The notes under the pieces: generated by a model
Database searches by the model: none
What the model was told of the DNA's origin: nothing
What the model saw: the letters and a program-made list of their open reading frames with translations, nothing else
In this document: positions 8,715 to 19,889 of the stretch, piece by piece
How the letters are laid out: every line of letters starts with the position of its first letter
How positions within the stretch are numbered: position 1 is the stretch's first letter
NCBI GenBank assembly: GCA_014825775.1
Contig: MVAQ01000291.1
Span: 1 to 23,437, forward strand
Direction: 5' to 3'
Source: Krasilnikovozyma curviuscula
Lineage: Eukaryota; Basidiomycota; Tremellomycetes; Cystofilobasidiales; Mrakiaceae
DNA length: 23,437 nucleotides
Made by a program: the position numbers and the translations under genes

Positions 8715-11188
8715 ATGGACAATTCGATGCTACATAAAGTGAGAGTGGCTGTTTGGGGTGAATCAGCACCAACAGCTGAAGAAAGAAAGGTAGGCCTCTT
8801 CATAGTTTCATACTATCAGTAGTGGGAGCCGCGCCGCAAAGCTCCATTCCAGTTGCTCACGCTCTTCCTATGGTCTAGTTGGTTCGGAAATTAGACTTTT
8901 TCATCTTGACATACTCTTGCTGTGAGTTGATTATACTTTTCCTTGATACTTAAGGTGGTGCCTAGGTCTTCTGCGCCGCAGAAAACCTCCTTTGATTATC
9001 TGTGCCTTCTAAACTCACTTTGTGTGCCCCTCAACCATTAAATAACATCAAACTACTCTTTACGATGATAGTGCAATTCTTTTTCAATTATCTGTGAGTT
9101 TGCCTGGCTTAAAGTATGGTTAAAACCTACTTTATAAACAAGGCTATGACAGCATGAAGCGCGACAGTGTAACCAGAAGGAACGTCTGACATTCATATAT
9201 CTGTTTATAGGGATCGTGCTGCATTGAGCTATGCTTACACTGCAGGATTACAAAAGGCGGCGCACTTGTCAGCTCTCGATTTCAACGTACGTGCGCCTGC
9301 GATGAGTCCTGACCTAAAGAATCGGACCAAAATATTCTCACGTTTTTACCATCTAGACTCTTGGTACGATGCTTACAGTGGGATACATCGTCGGACAGGT
9401 ATGCCGCGTCTCTGATCTGCATACAAATTGTTTATGACTAACGACATGGGAACTTCCGCCTTCCTAGATCCCTCATGCTATAGCGATCCAAAAGATTGCT
9501 CCTCGGATCTGGCTTCCGTTGATGGCCGTCATATGGGCTGGATTGACCAGTGAGTTTATTCCCGCCACGCCACAGTAGAATCTCTCGATGATCGACTGAT
9601 GGGTGATGGGTGGCTTTATCAGTGTGTCTCGCAGCCTGTAAGACATTCAGCTCCCTTGCAGGAGTCAGATTCTTACAAGGTCTAGTCGAAGCGTCTACGT
9701 ATTCGGGAGTGAACTACATCATCGGCTCGTGGTATAAGTGAGTTTCCATCTTCAGATCTCAAACCCCCTACAGCGCGATGGATGTGCTAAGCTATTTGGT
9801 GCAATGCTTTATTTTAGACCTCAGGAAATCGGAAAGAGAACCGGAATGTTTGCTGCTTCTGGAATGCTTGGACAGATGTTTGCTGGAAAGTATAGAGGTC
9901 TCATAATCTTGTCGCAGTGCGCGACGGCGGAACAAGGTCTCGATCTCTTTGACTGACTTACTTCTCTTACAATAAACAGGATATATGATGGATGCCATGA
10001 TTTCGACCATGGAGGGCAAAGCTGGTTTGGCAGGCTGGCAATGGTCAGTACTCAGTCGCTCGCATCTCGAGAGCAGCGTCGTGATGGCCACTTCTAATCC
10101 GTTTGAATTTTGGGCTTCCTTCAGGAACTTCATCTTGGACGGTATCATCACCATTCCTATCGCCATTTTTGGCTTCCTCTTCTTTCCAGACACTCCCGAG
10201 ACAACCAAAGCACCTTACTTCAGCGCCGCTGAAAAACAGCTTGCACTCGAGCGGTTGCCGAAGAAGACAGCGAACCAAAAGAAGATGCAACATGACATCG
10301 GCATTTCGTTGTTCAGGAGAGTCTTAATCAGCTGGGACTTCTGGGCTTTCACTCTGTTTTGGGTGATCGGGGGTGCATTGGAAGCGATATCGAACCAAAG
10401 TCTGATGTACGCCCATCTCCTCGTATCTTGAACCTTCTGACCTAATCTAACCTAGTCTAACCTTCTATCTTAACATAGGCTATTATGGATGAAGAATGTG
10501 AAATACTCAACATCTCACTTCCTTACATATCCAACCGTGGTCCTTGCTATCGGAGCCTTCTCAACACTCCTCTGCTCGGTCCTAATCGACGCGTCTGGCC
10601 TGCACACACCTTGGGGTCTCATCATTTGTGCTCTGCAGATTATCTCATGTGGTCTGCTTTTGCCCCACTTGAGTGATAGTTCGAGGCTGGCCGGGTTCTG
10701 GTTGGCTGGTACAAGTACGTCGTGCGTTGCGTTGAGAGGCAAGAGATCAAATTGAAGCTGACCTTTACTCGTACTCCAAGGTTATGCTATCCAACCTGTG
10801 GTATTCAGCTGGGCTAACAAAATCATGAGTAGACGAGGTGATGATGCTGCAAGGGCCATCACTCTCTATGCCATGAACGGTGCTTCATCGGTTCTATTCG
10901 CTTTCTGGGGGTGAGTTACACTCATTTCATAAATTAGGGGCTACCAACTCATTACATCTTTGGTCCTTTAGTATCGTGCTCTATCCCGCAACAACAGTGC
11001 CCTGGTTCAAGAAAGGAATCATCACATCCATCATCATCTCGATCCTCACTGCCATCTGGATCGGCCTCGTTGGATGGTTAGACAGAGTGACTCCTGCTGC
11101 TCCTGACGCTGAATTTGAAGTTACGGAAGAGGAGATCGACATGGATAAGAAGGATATCCCTACCACGGAGGTTTACGCCGCTGTTTGA
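8715..11188 (+). CDS. MFS transporter, allantoate permease (anion:cation symporter) family, about 13 exons
   Basis: A plasma-membrane proton symporter of the Dal5/Fen2/Liz1/Tna1 type, whose members import small organic anions such as allantoate, pantothenate or nicotinate. Exons: 8715-8789, 8879-8921, 9072-9093, 9211-9286, 9357-9398, 9468-9549, 9623-9737, 9818-9885, 9980-10043, 10125-10406, 10479-10714, 10781-10910, 10972-11188; 483 residues. Family marks: an N-terminal RKLDFF, NYLDRAALS after the first membrane segment, VGYIVGQIPHA, RFLQGLVEAS, a GWQWNFILDG stretch before the sixth segment, and FPDTPETTKA at the start of the central loop. About 12 hydrophobic segments are present and the acidic tail is cytosolic. 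The exon 8/9 junction is odd: family alignment demands a GA-AG intron (9886-9979), whereas a canonical GT site at 9937 would insert 17 residues. The substrate cannot be read from sequence; the divergent AnmK gene is the main hint. Confidence 0.88.
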
Positions 11189-11589
11189 AAAGTTAGAGTT
11201 GACGACGAAATAGAGGCAGTTGTCACTCCTTTCGAGTTCCTCTATCAGAAGAGTAGAACCCCCATACCTCAATTATGTTTGAAGTGTCTTGTTTGCTGGT
11301 GGGATTGTAGAGCTGTCTGTCTCGATGCATGGCGTTGAGCGAACCCAGTTTCTTCACTGAGCGCATCTACAAAGAGAGCAACTGGTCCGTTATCTAACGA
11401 GATGGGAATTACCATAATTAAGTGAGGTAGTGTTGCCCTTGCCAGGTTCCAACCGGATTTTTGAACATTTGTGTGCAATATCTCAACATGAAACACGCAC
11501 AACGCGACCGACACCAGCCTCATTCTAGGCCGGTTTTTTGGTGCCCTTCAACCGTCAAGCAGTCTGTCCCGCCCAAGGGAATCATCCCT
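11189..11589. other. Region downstream of the MFS transporter, no gene recognised
   Basis: This stretch follows the transporter stop codon and should include its 3' UTR. A minus-strand frame beginning with ATG at 11523 and ending at 11269 (84 residues) is open, but resembles no family I know and has no supporting splice signals. I see nothing else here. Confidence 0.3.
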
Positions 11590-12099
11590 CAGCCCTCTTC
11601 AGGTCAGTATCCTCATTCCATACGTCGATGAGATGGGATCCTGGACCTTGAACGGAGCAGTGGCATGGGACATGACACGAGTGGGCCCGTGTTTTGTGCT
11701 CGACAGGAGATCTTAGCCTTCATTTCGTTTGGAATTTGGACGACAAACTCGAGTATAGGATCCCCATACTGACCACCGCCGTTATTCTGTTCTCTCTTGC
11801 TGTTCAAAACCTTTCCTGTCTTCCATTCAGAGGCCAACGTGAAGTTGTGCACTCGCGGGCTGCGATTCAGGGAACCAATACCACCAGGTGAAACTTTTCA
11901 GCACTGTCCTTGCAGAAATCAGCCCAGCAGCCCAGTTTGGAACGTGTTTCAATCTGTTCTTGCCGGATATTTCAGCCAAGCAGTTGAACACGTTGGTCCC
12001 ACAGCCTTCTAGCCCGGTTTGGTGAGTCAAAACGTCGACGTTCTTTGGAATCCACTGCTTCACGGTGGGCTTGAACCAAGCATTCGGAGACTGACTCAT
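11590..12099 (-). other. Unrecognised coding-like segments on the minus strand (possible gene or gene relic)
   Basis: From an ATG at 12099 a 90-residue frame (MSQSPNAWFKPTVKQW...) runs to 11827. A second, overlapping frame then looks protein-like (HNFTLASEWKTGKVLN ... ILEFVVQIPNEMKAKISC) to about 11650, and a third frame finishes in TYGMRILT and a stop near 11592. The three segments are in different frames. I could not join them with convincing introns: candidate donors exist, for example GTGAAG after codon 12 and GTTCCA near 11957, but none closes phase cleanly. It may be a spliced gene divergent from the Rab gene (only about 90 bp between start codons), or a decayed one. No known family could be assigned. 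Confidence 0.25.
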
Positions 12100-12190
12100 T
12101 CTTTCTTCTTCCTATGCCTGTTTTTACTACTCTGACCATGTCAGGTCTTATTTAACAGCATCAATCGTATCCGAACGGACATAAAACACA

Positions 12191-14043
12191 ATGCGTCGTT
12201 CTCAAACACTGTCGTCGACGCTATCTTACCAGAACCGACAACCGACCAACGAAGACCAGCATATCCAACACAATATCATCAAACCTGGTGTAACATCTTC
12301 TAAATCAATCTCATTCAGTCCATCGACCAGGGCTGAATCTTATTCGTCATACGCAAATAACGGAGGCGGCGGTCGTTCAACACCTCGCTCGGTTTACCCT
12401 GAAGAAGATGATTCATCAGACAGCTCGTTTGCGCGACCTAGGCCGAGGAGGAAGTCCACTGGTCATGGACTCGACACTATCCCAGCTGGAAGCAGCACAT
12501 CAGCAACCAGCAGCCATCCCAGAAGCTCAGATTGGGCAGGCGTTGATAACGGTTTGGAAGCCAAAGTCGTGCTACTCGGTAGCCAAGGTACGTCCGCATT
12601 TAACTAATGTTTGTTTTTTTGGCTTTCTTCTTCTGTTCAAAATACTAACTAGTGCTCAATTTGTCGCATAGGTGTGGGGAAATCATCTCTGATCATACGG
12701 TATACGTCACGAACCTACTCGCCACCATCAACCTCCGCAACTATAGGAGCTTCGCTGCTCACAAGGAAGCTCGTAGTAGATGGTGTGAGAGTCAGATTGC
12801 AGATATGGGACACTGCTGGACAGGAACGTTTCAGGTAAGTTTGGTAGTCAGCATCAGCTGCTGCCAAGGTTACTGTGACTCGAAGGTTTTGGCACTAACA
12901 ATACTCTCCTGTTGGGCCAAAATCCGGGAACTCGAATTTATAGATCTATGGCACCAATGTACTACCGTGGTGCGAATGCTGCTATTTTAGTTTATGACAT
13001 TACGAGCTTGGAATCTTTCAACGACGTAAAATCTTGGCTCGATGAGCTGCGTAAACAAATGCCTCCCGATACTCTGCTTCATGTCGTGGGCGCGAAGTGA
13101 GTACACAATCTACTTTTTATTGTGACGAAAGTACTTAGAAATGACTGGTCATCTGTTTGTTTGCACGCCCCAAGATCTGATTTGGCACCCGAGCACCGAG
13201 CTGTAACTCTTCGCCATGCCAGATCTGAAATAGCCCGCTGGTTAAACCCTCCTTCTTCAACACCACCACCAGAAACACCCTCAACAGTATCAGGATCTTC
13301 TACTCCCATTGGCAGCTTCTCCCGTTTGAGAACATATTCATTGGTTCCACGAACGAAATCAAACTCGCCTCCGGCAACATCTGCCATTGAGTCCCTCGTC
13401 AGCCAGGACACGGGCAGCAATCTCATTAACACTCCATCGAGACCTGGAGCTCCGAGAGCGAGGACTCAAAGCTCAATTCAGCGCCGCCAGTCTGGCGATT
13501 GGACAACATCCGCAGTTGAAGCTCCTGGCACGCCTTTACCGACAGCAACAGACACAACGATGGCTGTCGCTATTTCCAGTACAAGCACTGCACCGTATCA
13601 GAGAGTGAGGAGAAAAAGTGAGGAGTGGAGCAGAAGGACATCAAGTTATGTCTCTGAGGAGTCGCCGTTTGGCGGGCCAATTGACATGGAGCGTCAAGTC
13701 CCCAACAACAGTCGTACTATGAGAGAGCCTACAGCTAGCCGTGTTGATGGTTTGGCTCTTCATGGTATCCAGGTCTGGGAATGCAGCGCCTTGAAAAACG
13801 AAGGTCAGTCTCTCGAGTACTCGCGTTGGCATCTTTCAAAAACATTGTTTCTCACATTTATCTTGATTATTATCTATTTCAGGTATCGAAGAACTGTTTC
13901 AAGGCATCACTCGTCAACTCGTAGCTCGGCGAGAACGCATAGAAGCTGAGATGAGAAGAAAAGAACGAGAGTCCGTTGCTTTACCACCTCCTCCACCATC
14001 CGAAGACAAAAAGAAGAACAGCTGGGACTGCTGTCAGACTTAA
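12191..14043 (+). CDS. Atypical Rab5-like small GTPase with N-terminal extension and long internal insertion, 5 exons
   Basis: A Ras-superfamily GTPase of the Rab class, expected to regulate vesicle (endosomal) traffic on membranes. Exons: 12191-12587, 12672-12834, 12944-13096, 13175-13803, 13883-14043; 500 residues against about 210 for a normal Rab. Residues 1-120 are a Ser-rich, low-complexity extension. Then come G1 GSQGVGKSS (about 129-137), G2 ATIGAS, G3 WDTAGQERF, and APMYYRGANAAILVYDIT, which together are closest to Rab5/21/22. G4 reads GAKSD (A237), lacking the usual Asn of NKxD. G5 is ECSAL (about 440-444). Roughly 200 residues separate G4 from G5 instead of about 30; the excess is Ser/Pro/Thr/Arg-rich. 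The C-terminus is CCQT, a Rab-type double-cysteine prenylation signal. The last exon begins GIEELFQGI, as expected for Rab helix 5. Introns fall in conserved G-domain sequence and all phases close. Confidence 0.9.
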
Positions 14044-14835
14044 CCAGCAAGAAGGACATCAAAACGTCCAGCGGAAGTCTTGTCCGCTACTCTCATGTCC
14101 GCCCAATTTCGCCAATTTAAAACTTCACTACTCCGCTACACTCATAGAGAGCGACGCTCTCTCAATACCCATCGCACTGTATCCATATCGACTTTCTGTT
14201 CGGCATCCTCTAATTTTGCTCCTTTCTTCTCGCATTTAGCTTACCAGATTCACATTACGGCGTTTAACGCGCTCTGTAGCATACGCTTTACGTTTACGAC
14301 ACTATTCCTTACTCTTTTTCTCTGTTCTCTCTTTTCCATTTTCATCTCTGTCGCCAGCTTGTCGCAATTCCGTAATCCTTAGCTACTCAGTTCCCAACCT
14401 TACTCTATCACGGTCTCTTCCTGACGTACGTCTCACCCAACAACGCGAATCTGTTTATGCTTATCGATGCCCATGCTCTCCTCAGACATCTATCATGAGA
14501 CCCTCTCAAAGTCATCCAATCCAAAGGAAGAATGTTTTGAAAGCTGAAATCTGGTTGGAAATGGTAGGAACTGAACGCGTTTTATGTACTCTCACGTCTG
14601 TACCATCTCCTCAATGTGTTTCCAAGCGCTTGAGGGCCAGTTTCTTAAAGCACATTGCTTCTTTCCCTTGACTTAAACGCAGGACATTTCTTCAATATTG
14701 AAGAAATTGATACTATACAAATGTTATTTAGACAGACAGACAGCAAATACTAGAAGTCTATGGGGCGAGATGTAAAGAAGCAGCGAGCAGCAATATGTGG
14801 GAGAATTAGGAGATGAGATTGTGGATCAGAACTGT
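14044..14835. other. Convergent 3' intergenic region between the Rab gene and the VIP1 homologue
   Basis: Nearly 800 bp lie between two facing stop codons, rich in pyrimidines for the first 350 bp on the plus strand. It should carry both 3' UTRs. It contains a short GACA tandem run at about 14734-14744 and a perfect 22-nt palindrome at 14686-14707. The plus-strand frames at 13976-14382 run across the Rab 3' UTR, show no family resemblance and are not called. Confidence 0.45.
14686..14707. repeat. Perfect 22-nt palindrome between convergent genes
   Basis: ATTTCTTCAAT at 14686-14696 is followed directly by its reverse complement ATTGAAGAAAT at 14697-14707. It lies about 640 bp after the Rab stop and about 130 bp after the VIP1 stop on the other strand. 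It reads the same for both genes, so it could serve either 3' end; function is inferred. Confidence 0.6.
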
Positions 14836-17800
14836 TTACTGAGGAGATGTTGCTGGAATGATGGCCGGAGTCTGCATTGGCGTCTTCTGATCTGGGATGT
14901 CGGAGTCGGTCCATTCCTTGTCACCAACTGAGGACGCACCAGAAGAAGGAACTTCTCTCCTCGAGAGAGGAAGAATAGCCTCATTGGTGACTCTACGGTT
15001 GTAGTAGATCGCATCACCCTGAAGAAGAACAGGCAGGATCAGTGAGTGAAAATGAAGACAAACATAAAGGAACGAGCGTACCTCGAGCGGAGTTGTGGAG
15101 AAAGTGTGACCTTTATCAAAGTGCTTGGAGAGTTTCTCGATTGCGACATCCACAGGAATATGACTTCAAGAAAGGTCAGATGGGTCAGTAACATGAAGCA
15201 GCGCAGAAGAAGAAAGGTGAAGAAGTTACGCAGTCATCTTTCGTCTGGGCTGGACATTAAGACTGTGCCGGGCATCCACGGAAGAATCCAGTACATTTGA
15301 CGAATGAGCACCTTCACTGATTGAGAGACGTAACGAGAATTCCTTCTTGGACTGATCCTCAGTGAAAGTTCGTTCGTAGAGTTCGAAAGTGATGTGACTT
15401 GCCTGGTTAGAGACCCACAATTCAGTAGCAGCACAATCACGTATACAAGAAAAAAAAAGAAGATTCTTACATAGTCCAGTTCAGGGATCTTCTTGTTCTC
15501 GAGAGTAGGAAGTCCGGAGGCGATTACCAAGTTGACGAATGTGTAGATATGACTCTCCTTTGTGAAATAGAAACTAGCATGAGACTCGTCGCTGTTCATG
15601 GCAAGATTCAGGTCCTCGATAACCTTCCTCAGTAAAGGCAAGCTTGTCAAGAGACCAATCTGTTCCTTCTCCTCAGGTTCGATACCGTATTCTTGAGGCG
15701 CAACTAAATCGAATAAAAGCTTCGCCCGAGCGTAGAGTTCGTGCAGAGTTCGGTCTTTGGGCCCAGTATTGCTGTTCATATCTTTGCCACATTGGGGATC
15801 GAAAATGGCAAAGAGGAAAACTCGGTTGTGGAGAGCATCGTACTTCAACGAGTCATACAGTTCAGAGACCCTTGATGGATCAAACTTCTCCTTCTTGACA
15901 CCCACCCAGTCGTCGAAAAGTTTCTCCCACCTTTCTTTGAATGTGAATGGATTATCGCCGCTGCTGCACCATCTGACTTTGATGGACTCGAACGCGTTCG
16001 ATGCTTATTCAACATAGCCAGACCTGCGTCAGTTCGAAAGCTGCGATGTCATCAGATTCGAATGAACCCACCATAATTGGCTTCTAGAACTCGTCGAAGA
16101 TCAGTCATCATATGAACCACTTCCTGTACGGCCAGGCAGAAAGTCAGCTTGAGTCACTGGTGTTAATAATCTTAATGCCGCTTACTCTGACAACTTCAAC
16201 CGGTTCCTTCTTCAAAGGCCAGAACAGACCAGGTCGGCGCTCACTCTGAAAATCAAGCGTAGGAGAAATGATTAGTTACAAAAGTAAAATTGATGTATTC
16301 CAACTCACTTCTCCAGGTCTCAGTAGAATCTTCAGCTTCTTCTTGACACCATCCATCAGTTCTTTAGCAGCATTTGAATCATCAAGAAGGTCTCTTCTGA
16401 TAATCAGATGATCAACGAGAGGTGTTGGAACAATGGACTTTGGGTTACCAGCCGAAGATGAAGTGGCTGTAGATTCTTTGTCGAGCAAAGCGCGGGCGAA
16501 GATGTCGGCCGTGTTAATTACTCTGCGTTCGCTAGAGGTGTAGATCTGGTGTGATAAATGAATGTTAGCTCTGTTTATAGGAACAGGGTGCTCAAGACTC
16601 TCACCTTGACATTCTTCAGGATGGAGGAGTTCATGACTGTGAAATCCTTCTTCATGTTTTCGCCGAGATCTATGGGCATCAGCAGGTGCGAGTTAGATTA
16701 CAATAGAAGCGGCGGACGACTTATAAAAGGGTTCGAACCGACCTTTGGATTGATATCGAGCAGCGTGAGTGCTCTGGGGGAGGGAATGACTGATTAGTCG
16801 CAGCAGTCAACAAAACAGAAGCAGGTTCTTACCTCACCACCCCACTTGACGACGAGCTGGACCTTCTCCAATCCTTCAGGAGCAGGGAAATAAGGATTAT
16901 AGGGTCTGGAAGAGTTCAGCGACGAAGAAGAACTGGTAGATGAAGACATGTGAACATCTTTCATCGAGCCAGAAGATGACGCTGGGCCCCCTCGGTTCTC
17001 ACGAGCTTTAGATTCGCCACTGGCGATCCATTCTTTGATGCGTTCATCCGTTTCGGTTTCATCTCCTTCATCCTCTCTATCCTTCGAGGATGATTCGTCT
17101 TTGACCTTCTTGGCGGTCTTGTCTTTGGCGAAAGCGGGTTTTAGTTGAGCTTTTGTACCAGGCTAAGGAAAGAAGGCAAACGAGAAACTATCAGCACAAC
17201 TGGAAAACCAAAACAGAAACAGAAACACAAGTATTCGAACCATATCCTTCTTTTTCCCAAGCACCTCTTGGAGCGTTTTCAACTTCTCTTCAATTTCGGC
17301 GGGACAACCAATCTCAAGCGACTCCCTCACAGCATCCAAAATGAGGTCCAGAAGCAGTGGATCACGAAGAATAATTTCTTCTTTATGACCACGGAGGAGA
17401 GAGACAAATGGTTGGGACCATGGTTCGGAGACTGAGAAGGAGAACTTGGATTTCATCTTAGGCGTCCGGTCTGAGTGACGGAAGACTGTAACGGCAAATG
17501 AGAGATCAGAAGCTGAACAGAACTTGGGGAATAATAAATTCCCTTACTAGTGACACTAGCTTTCAAGACACTCGACGCGGTATTGACTGGCGGAAGATCG
17601 GTTTGACCATTGGTAGGGCCGGGCCCAAGTGAGAGCGAAGGCGCGCTCTCGTTTCGCAAGACTCTGGCTCGCTCGCAGACAGTAGCGAGGATTTCCGCAG
17701 CTTTGTCTGATAGCAAGAATAATTAGAAATGGTGAGAAATAGGGCACGTGGCCTCAACAAAGAACGATGCGACTCACCATAATATGCCTGATTTCCCTTG

Positions 17801-19210
17801 ACGAAACTCCAGCCATTGACGTCGATGATCAAACTCCTCCTGCCGCCGTCTTTAGGATCGCCACCCTCCTCACACCTCAGCAGATCAAACCCACAGACCA
17901 TCTGCCCAAACACCTCACAAATCTTTTTTGCGTACCGTTTCTCGTCCTCAGACAGCTGAGTGATGAACCTGATTTCTTTGCCATCAGTATTTCGCCGCAC
18001 GAGTCCATCGACGACTGGAGACTTTCGGGTCTCGGCGTGGAAGAAGGTGGGTCCGACAGTGTAGATTTTGATGTCCTCAGCTGCGACGATGAAAGGGGTG
18101 TTGCAAGATTAGCCGCAGACGATCTATTCGTAACTAGGCATCTGTTAAAAACTCACCATTTTCAACGTTGATAAATTCTTCGTAAATGTACGAGCCGTTT
18201 GTTCTTGGTGCGACGAGATCAGGGTCGTGTTCAGATGACTTGTTTCCAACCTGCGACAAGAAGAAAAATTGGCAAAACTATAAGTCGTAGCTTTGTCAAC
18301 ACGACAGAAAAGCGAAATCGCACCTTTCTAAACAATCTTCTACCCCCACCACCTTTGTAGTAGATGTACACATTGTGGTCCTCACCACTGACAGGCTTCT
18401 CAACGAACGGCTTCTCCATCCGGTGACCATTGATCACAATCGAATCCGTATCCTCAGACAATTGGATATCCTTTCCCCTCCTGACATTGCCTTCGTTCCT
18501 CTCCCCCTCCCAATCATCTAGCTTGATGCCCAGCTTATCGAGCTTCTGCTGCACTAGCTCAGTTATCGCAGGTCCTCCATCGCGAGTGACTTCCATTCTC
18601 CTCGGCGTAGGAACGCCAATAGCGTCAAGGATCGCGAGTACAAGTCGACGGTCCCAGAGGACGGCTTGGAGGGGCAGGTCGTTGATGACGATCGGTGCTG
18701 GTGAGAGGGAGGTTTGTTGGGTGTAGGCGATGGCTTTGTCCAATGGGAAATCAGTCGAGAAAAATGAGATGAGCACGTTAGATGGAGGCCACCTTGAAAT
18801 ATCTACAACAGCCAAATTTGGGGTCAGAATGGAGCTGAGAGGGTTGAAAGGACTTCGAAAGACACCTCGGAAAGGGATTTGCTCACCTTCCTTCAAGATG
18901 ACTTCGTCACCAAAGATCTTAATCTCAATAGCTTCTCCAAGCATTTCCTTCAATCTAGTAAGGATTTCTCTCATGGCCTACCAGTCGAAAATGTCAGCAA
19001 TGTTCTTCTTCAGCATCGACACCAAAAACTGTGCCAGAATGAAAGAGTATTCACTTTTGATCTGGCTTTGACATCCATACTACAGATACCAAGAACAATG
19101 GGCTTCAGACCAGAGCTTCCATGGGCTGATCTGATAGCCATTGCCGCACTAGGTGGGACCGGAGGGGTCGATGAAGTGAGCAATGGAGGAGGAGTGCTAT
19201 TGCTGCTCAT
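14836..19210 (-). CDS. VIP1: Diphosphoinositol pentakisphosphate kinase (VIP1/Asp1/PPIP5K family), 17 exons
   Basis: A cytosolic bifunctional enzyme: the N-terminal ATP-grasp kinase phosphorylates IP6/IP7 at position 1, and the C-terminal histidine-acid-phosphatase-like domain turns the product over. Exons in transcript order: 19210-19055, 18977-18887, 18802-18324, 18250-18157, 18080-17778, 17706-17548, 17485-17241, 17162-16833, 16773-16743, 16669-16605, 16545-16309, 16245-16186, 16123-16072, 16003-15471, 15402-15230, 15163-15082, 15018-14836; 1090 residues, similar to yeast Vip1 (about 1,150). Kinase marks: ...[52 protein letters not shown] and the [10 protein letters not shown] loop. Phosphatase signature: RHSDRTPK (429-436). 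The downstream SHITFELYE segment is also typical. A Ser-rich, acidic insert lies in exon 8. The exon 13/14 boundary is the least certain. The start is the first ATG ahead of the conserved core. Divergent from the glutaminyl cyclase gene. Confidence 0.94.
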
Positions 19211-19889
19211 CCTTTCAGGAGGCTCTAGGCTCTAGGATACTTAGAACGAACGAATGACAGCCTATACCGAGCTGAGCTGGATATCTGGGCGATGTGGTTG
19301 AAGATATACAGATATTCGTGGATAAAAATTGGATTTGGAGATAATTTAGGTTGGGAGCATTGTCGCTACAGCACGTTCCTAATCTTTTCGGACGACTTGG
19401 TGATCCGCGGGTTGTATTTTCTCAGGACTGCTCTACTGCTGGGATATCTTTTGTAAGGAGAGTGTTGCAGCTCTTCCTTAGTTTCCTTTTTGCTCGCCGA
19501 CTAGAGAGTTGCGCAATGCCATCGTCGAACGTAATTACCTCAATACCGCAGGAAACTGACTTCGACAGTACCTAATCACCTACCTAGGAATCTAGGAACT
19601 GCAAGCTTTTTTTGGCAGCCCAAAGGTAGAGGCTCGAATAGGCAGTCAATCCTGTGGCTATTCGGCTGGTTCAACGCGCATAGCTCAGAGCTACACCTGT
19701 TTAATGATCCTCACCCGTCGCCCAAAGTTCCTCAAGCCGAGTTCTCTGGTATTTTTTTGTCTTCTTCTAGTTTTGGGGTCTCACACAGCTGATCTTTGTG
19801 GCTGGATCTGCCAGGCCAGCGCGAGCGAGACTGCGGCCCTGGAAGTCGAGACGGAAGTGTCCCTGGATCCCAATTGCTAGAACCTCAAG
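19211..19889. promoter_or_regulatory. Divergent intergenic region between VIP1 and glutaminyl cyclase genes
   Basis: About 680 bp separate the two start codons. A tandem GGCTCTA pair (about 19221-19234) lies close to the VIP1 start, and CCTAGGAATCTAGGA occurs near 19584. No TATA box is convincing for either side. Open frames within the region (for example 19351-19575 and 19798-20025) have no family resemblance. Confidence 0.35.

Noticed and set aside
9792..10208. 138-codon minus-strand frame across the transporter
   Set aside because: It is antisense to a clear MFS transporter and has no family resemblance.
11590..11900. Calpain domain III-like reading of the minus-strand segment
   Set aside because: The GG...W...P pattern was too loose and no protease domain is nearby, so no family was assigned.
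16730..16742. GGTTCGAACCG as a tRNA B box
   Set aside because: It lies at the 5' edge of a VIP1 intron, next to the end of a coding exon, and has no tRNA fold around it.
19675..19740. tRNA-like start (GCGCATAGCTCAGAGCTACACCTG)
   Set aside because: It resembles an A box, but no matching B box (GGTTCGANNCC) or closing acceptor stem follows at the right distance.
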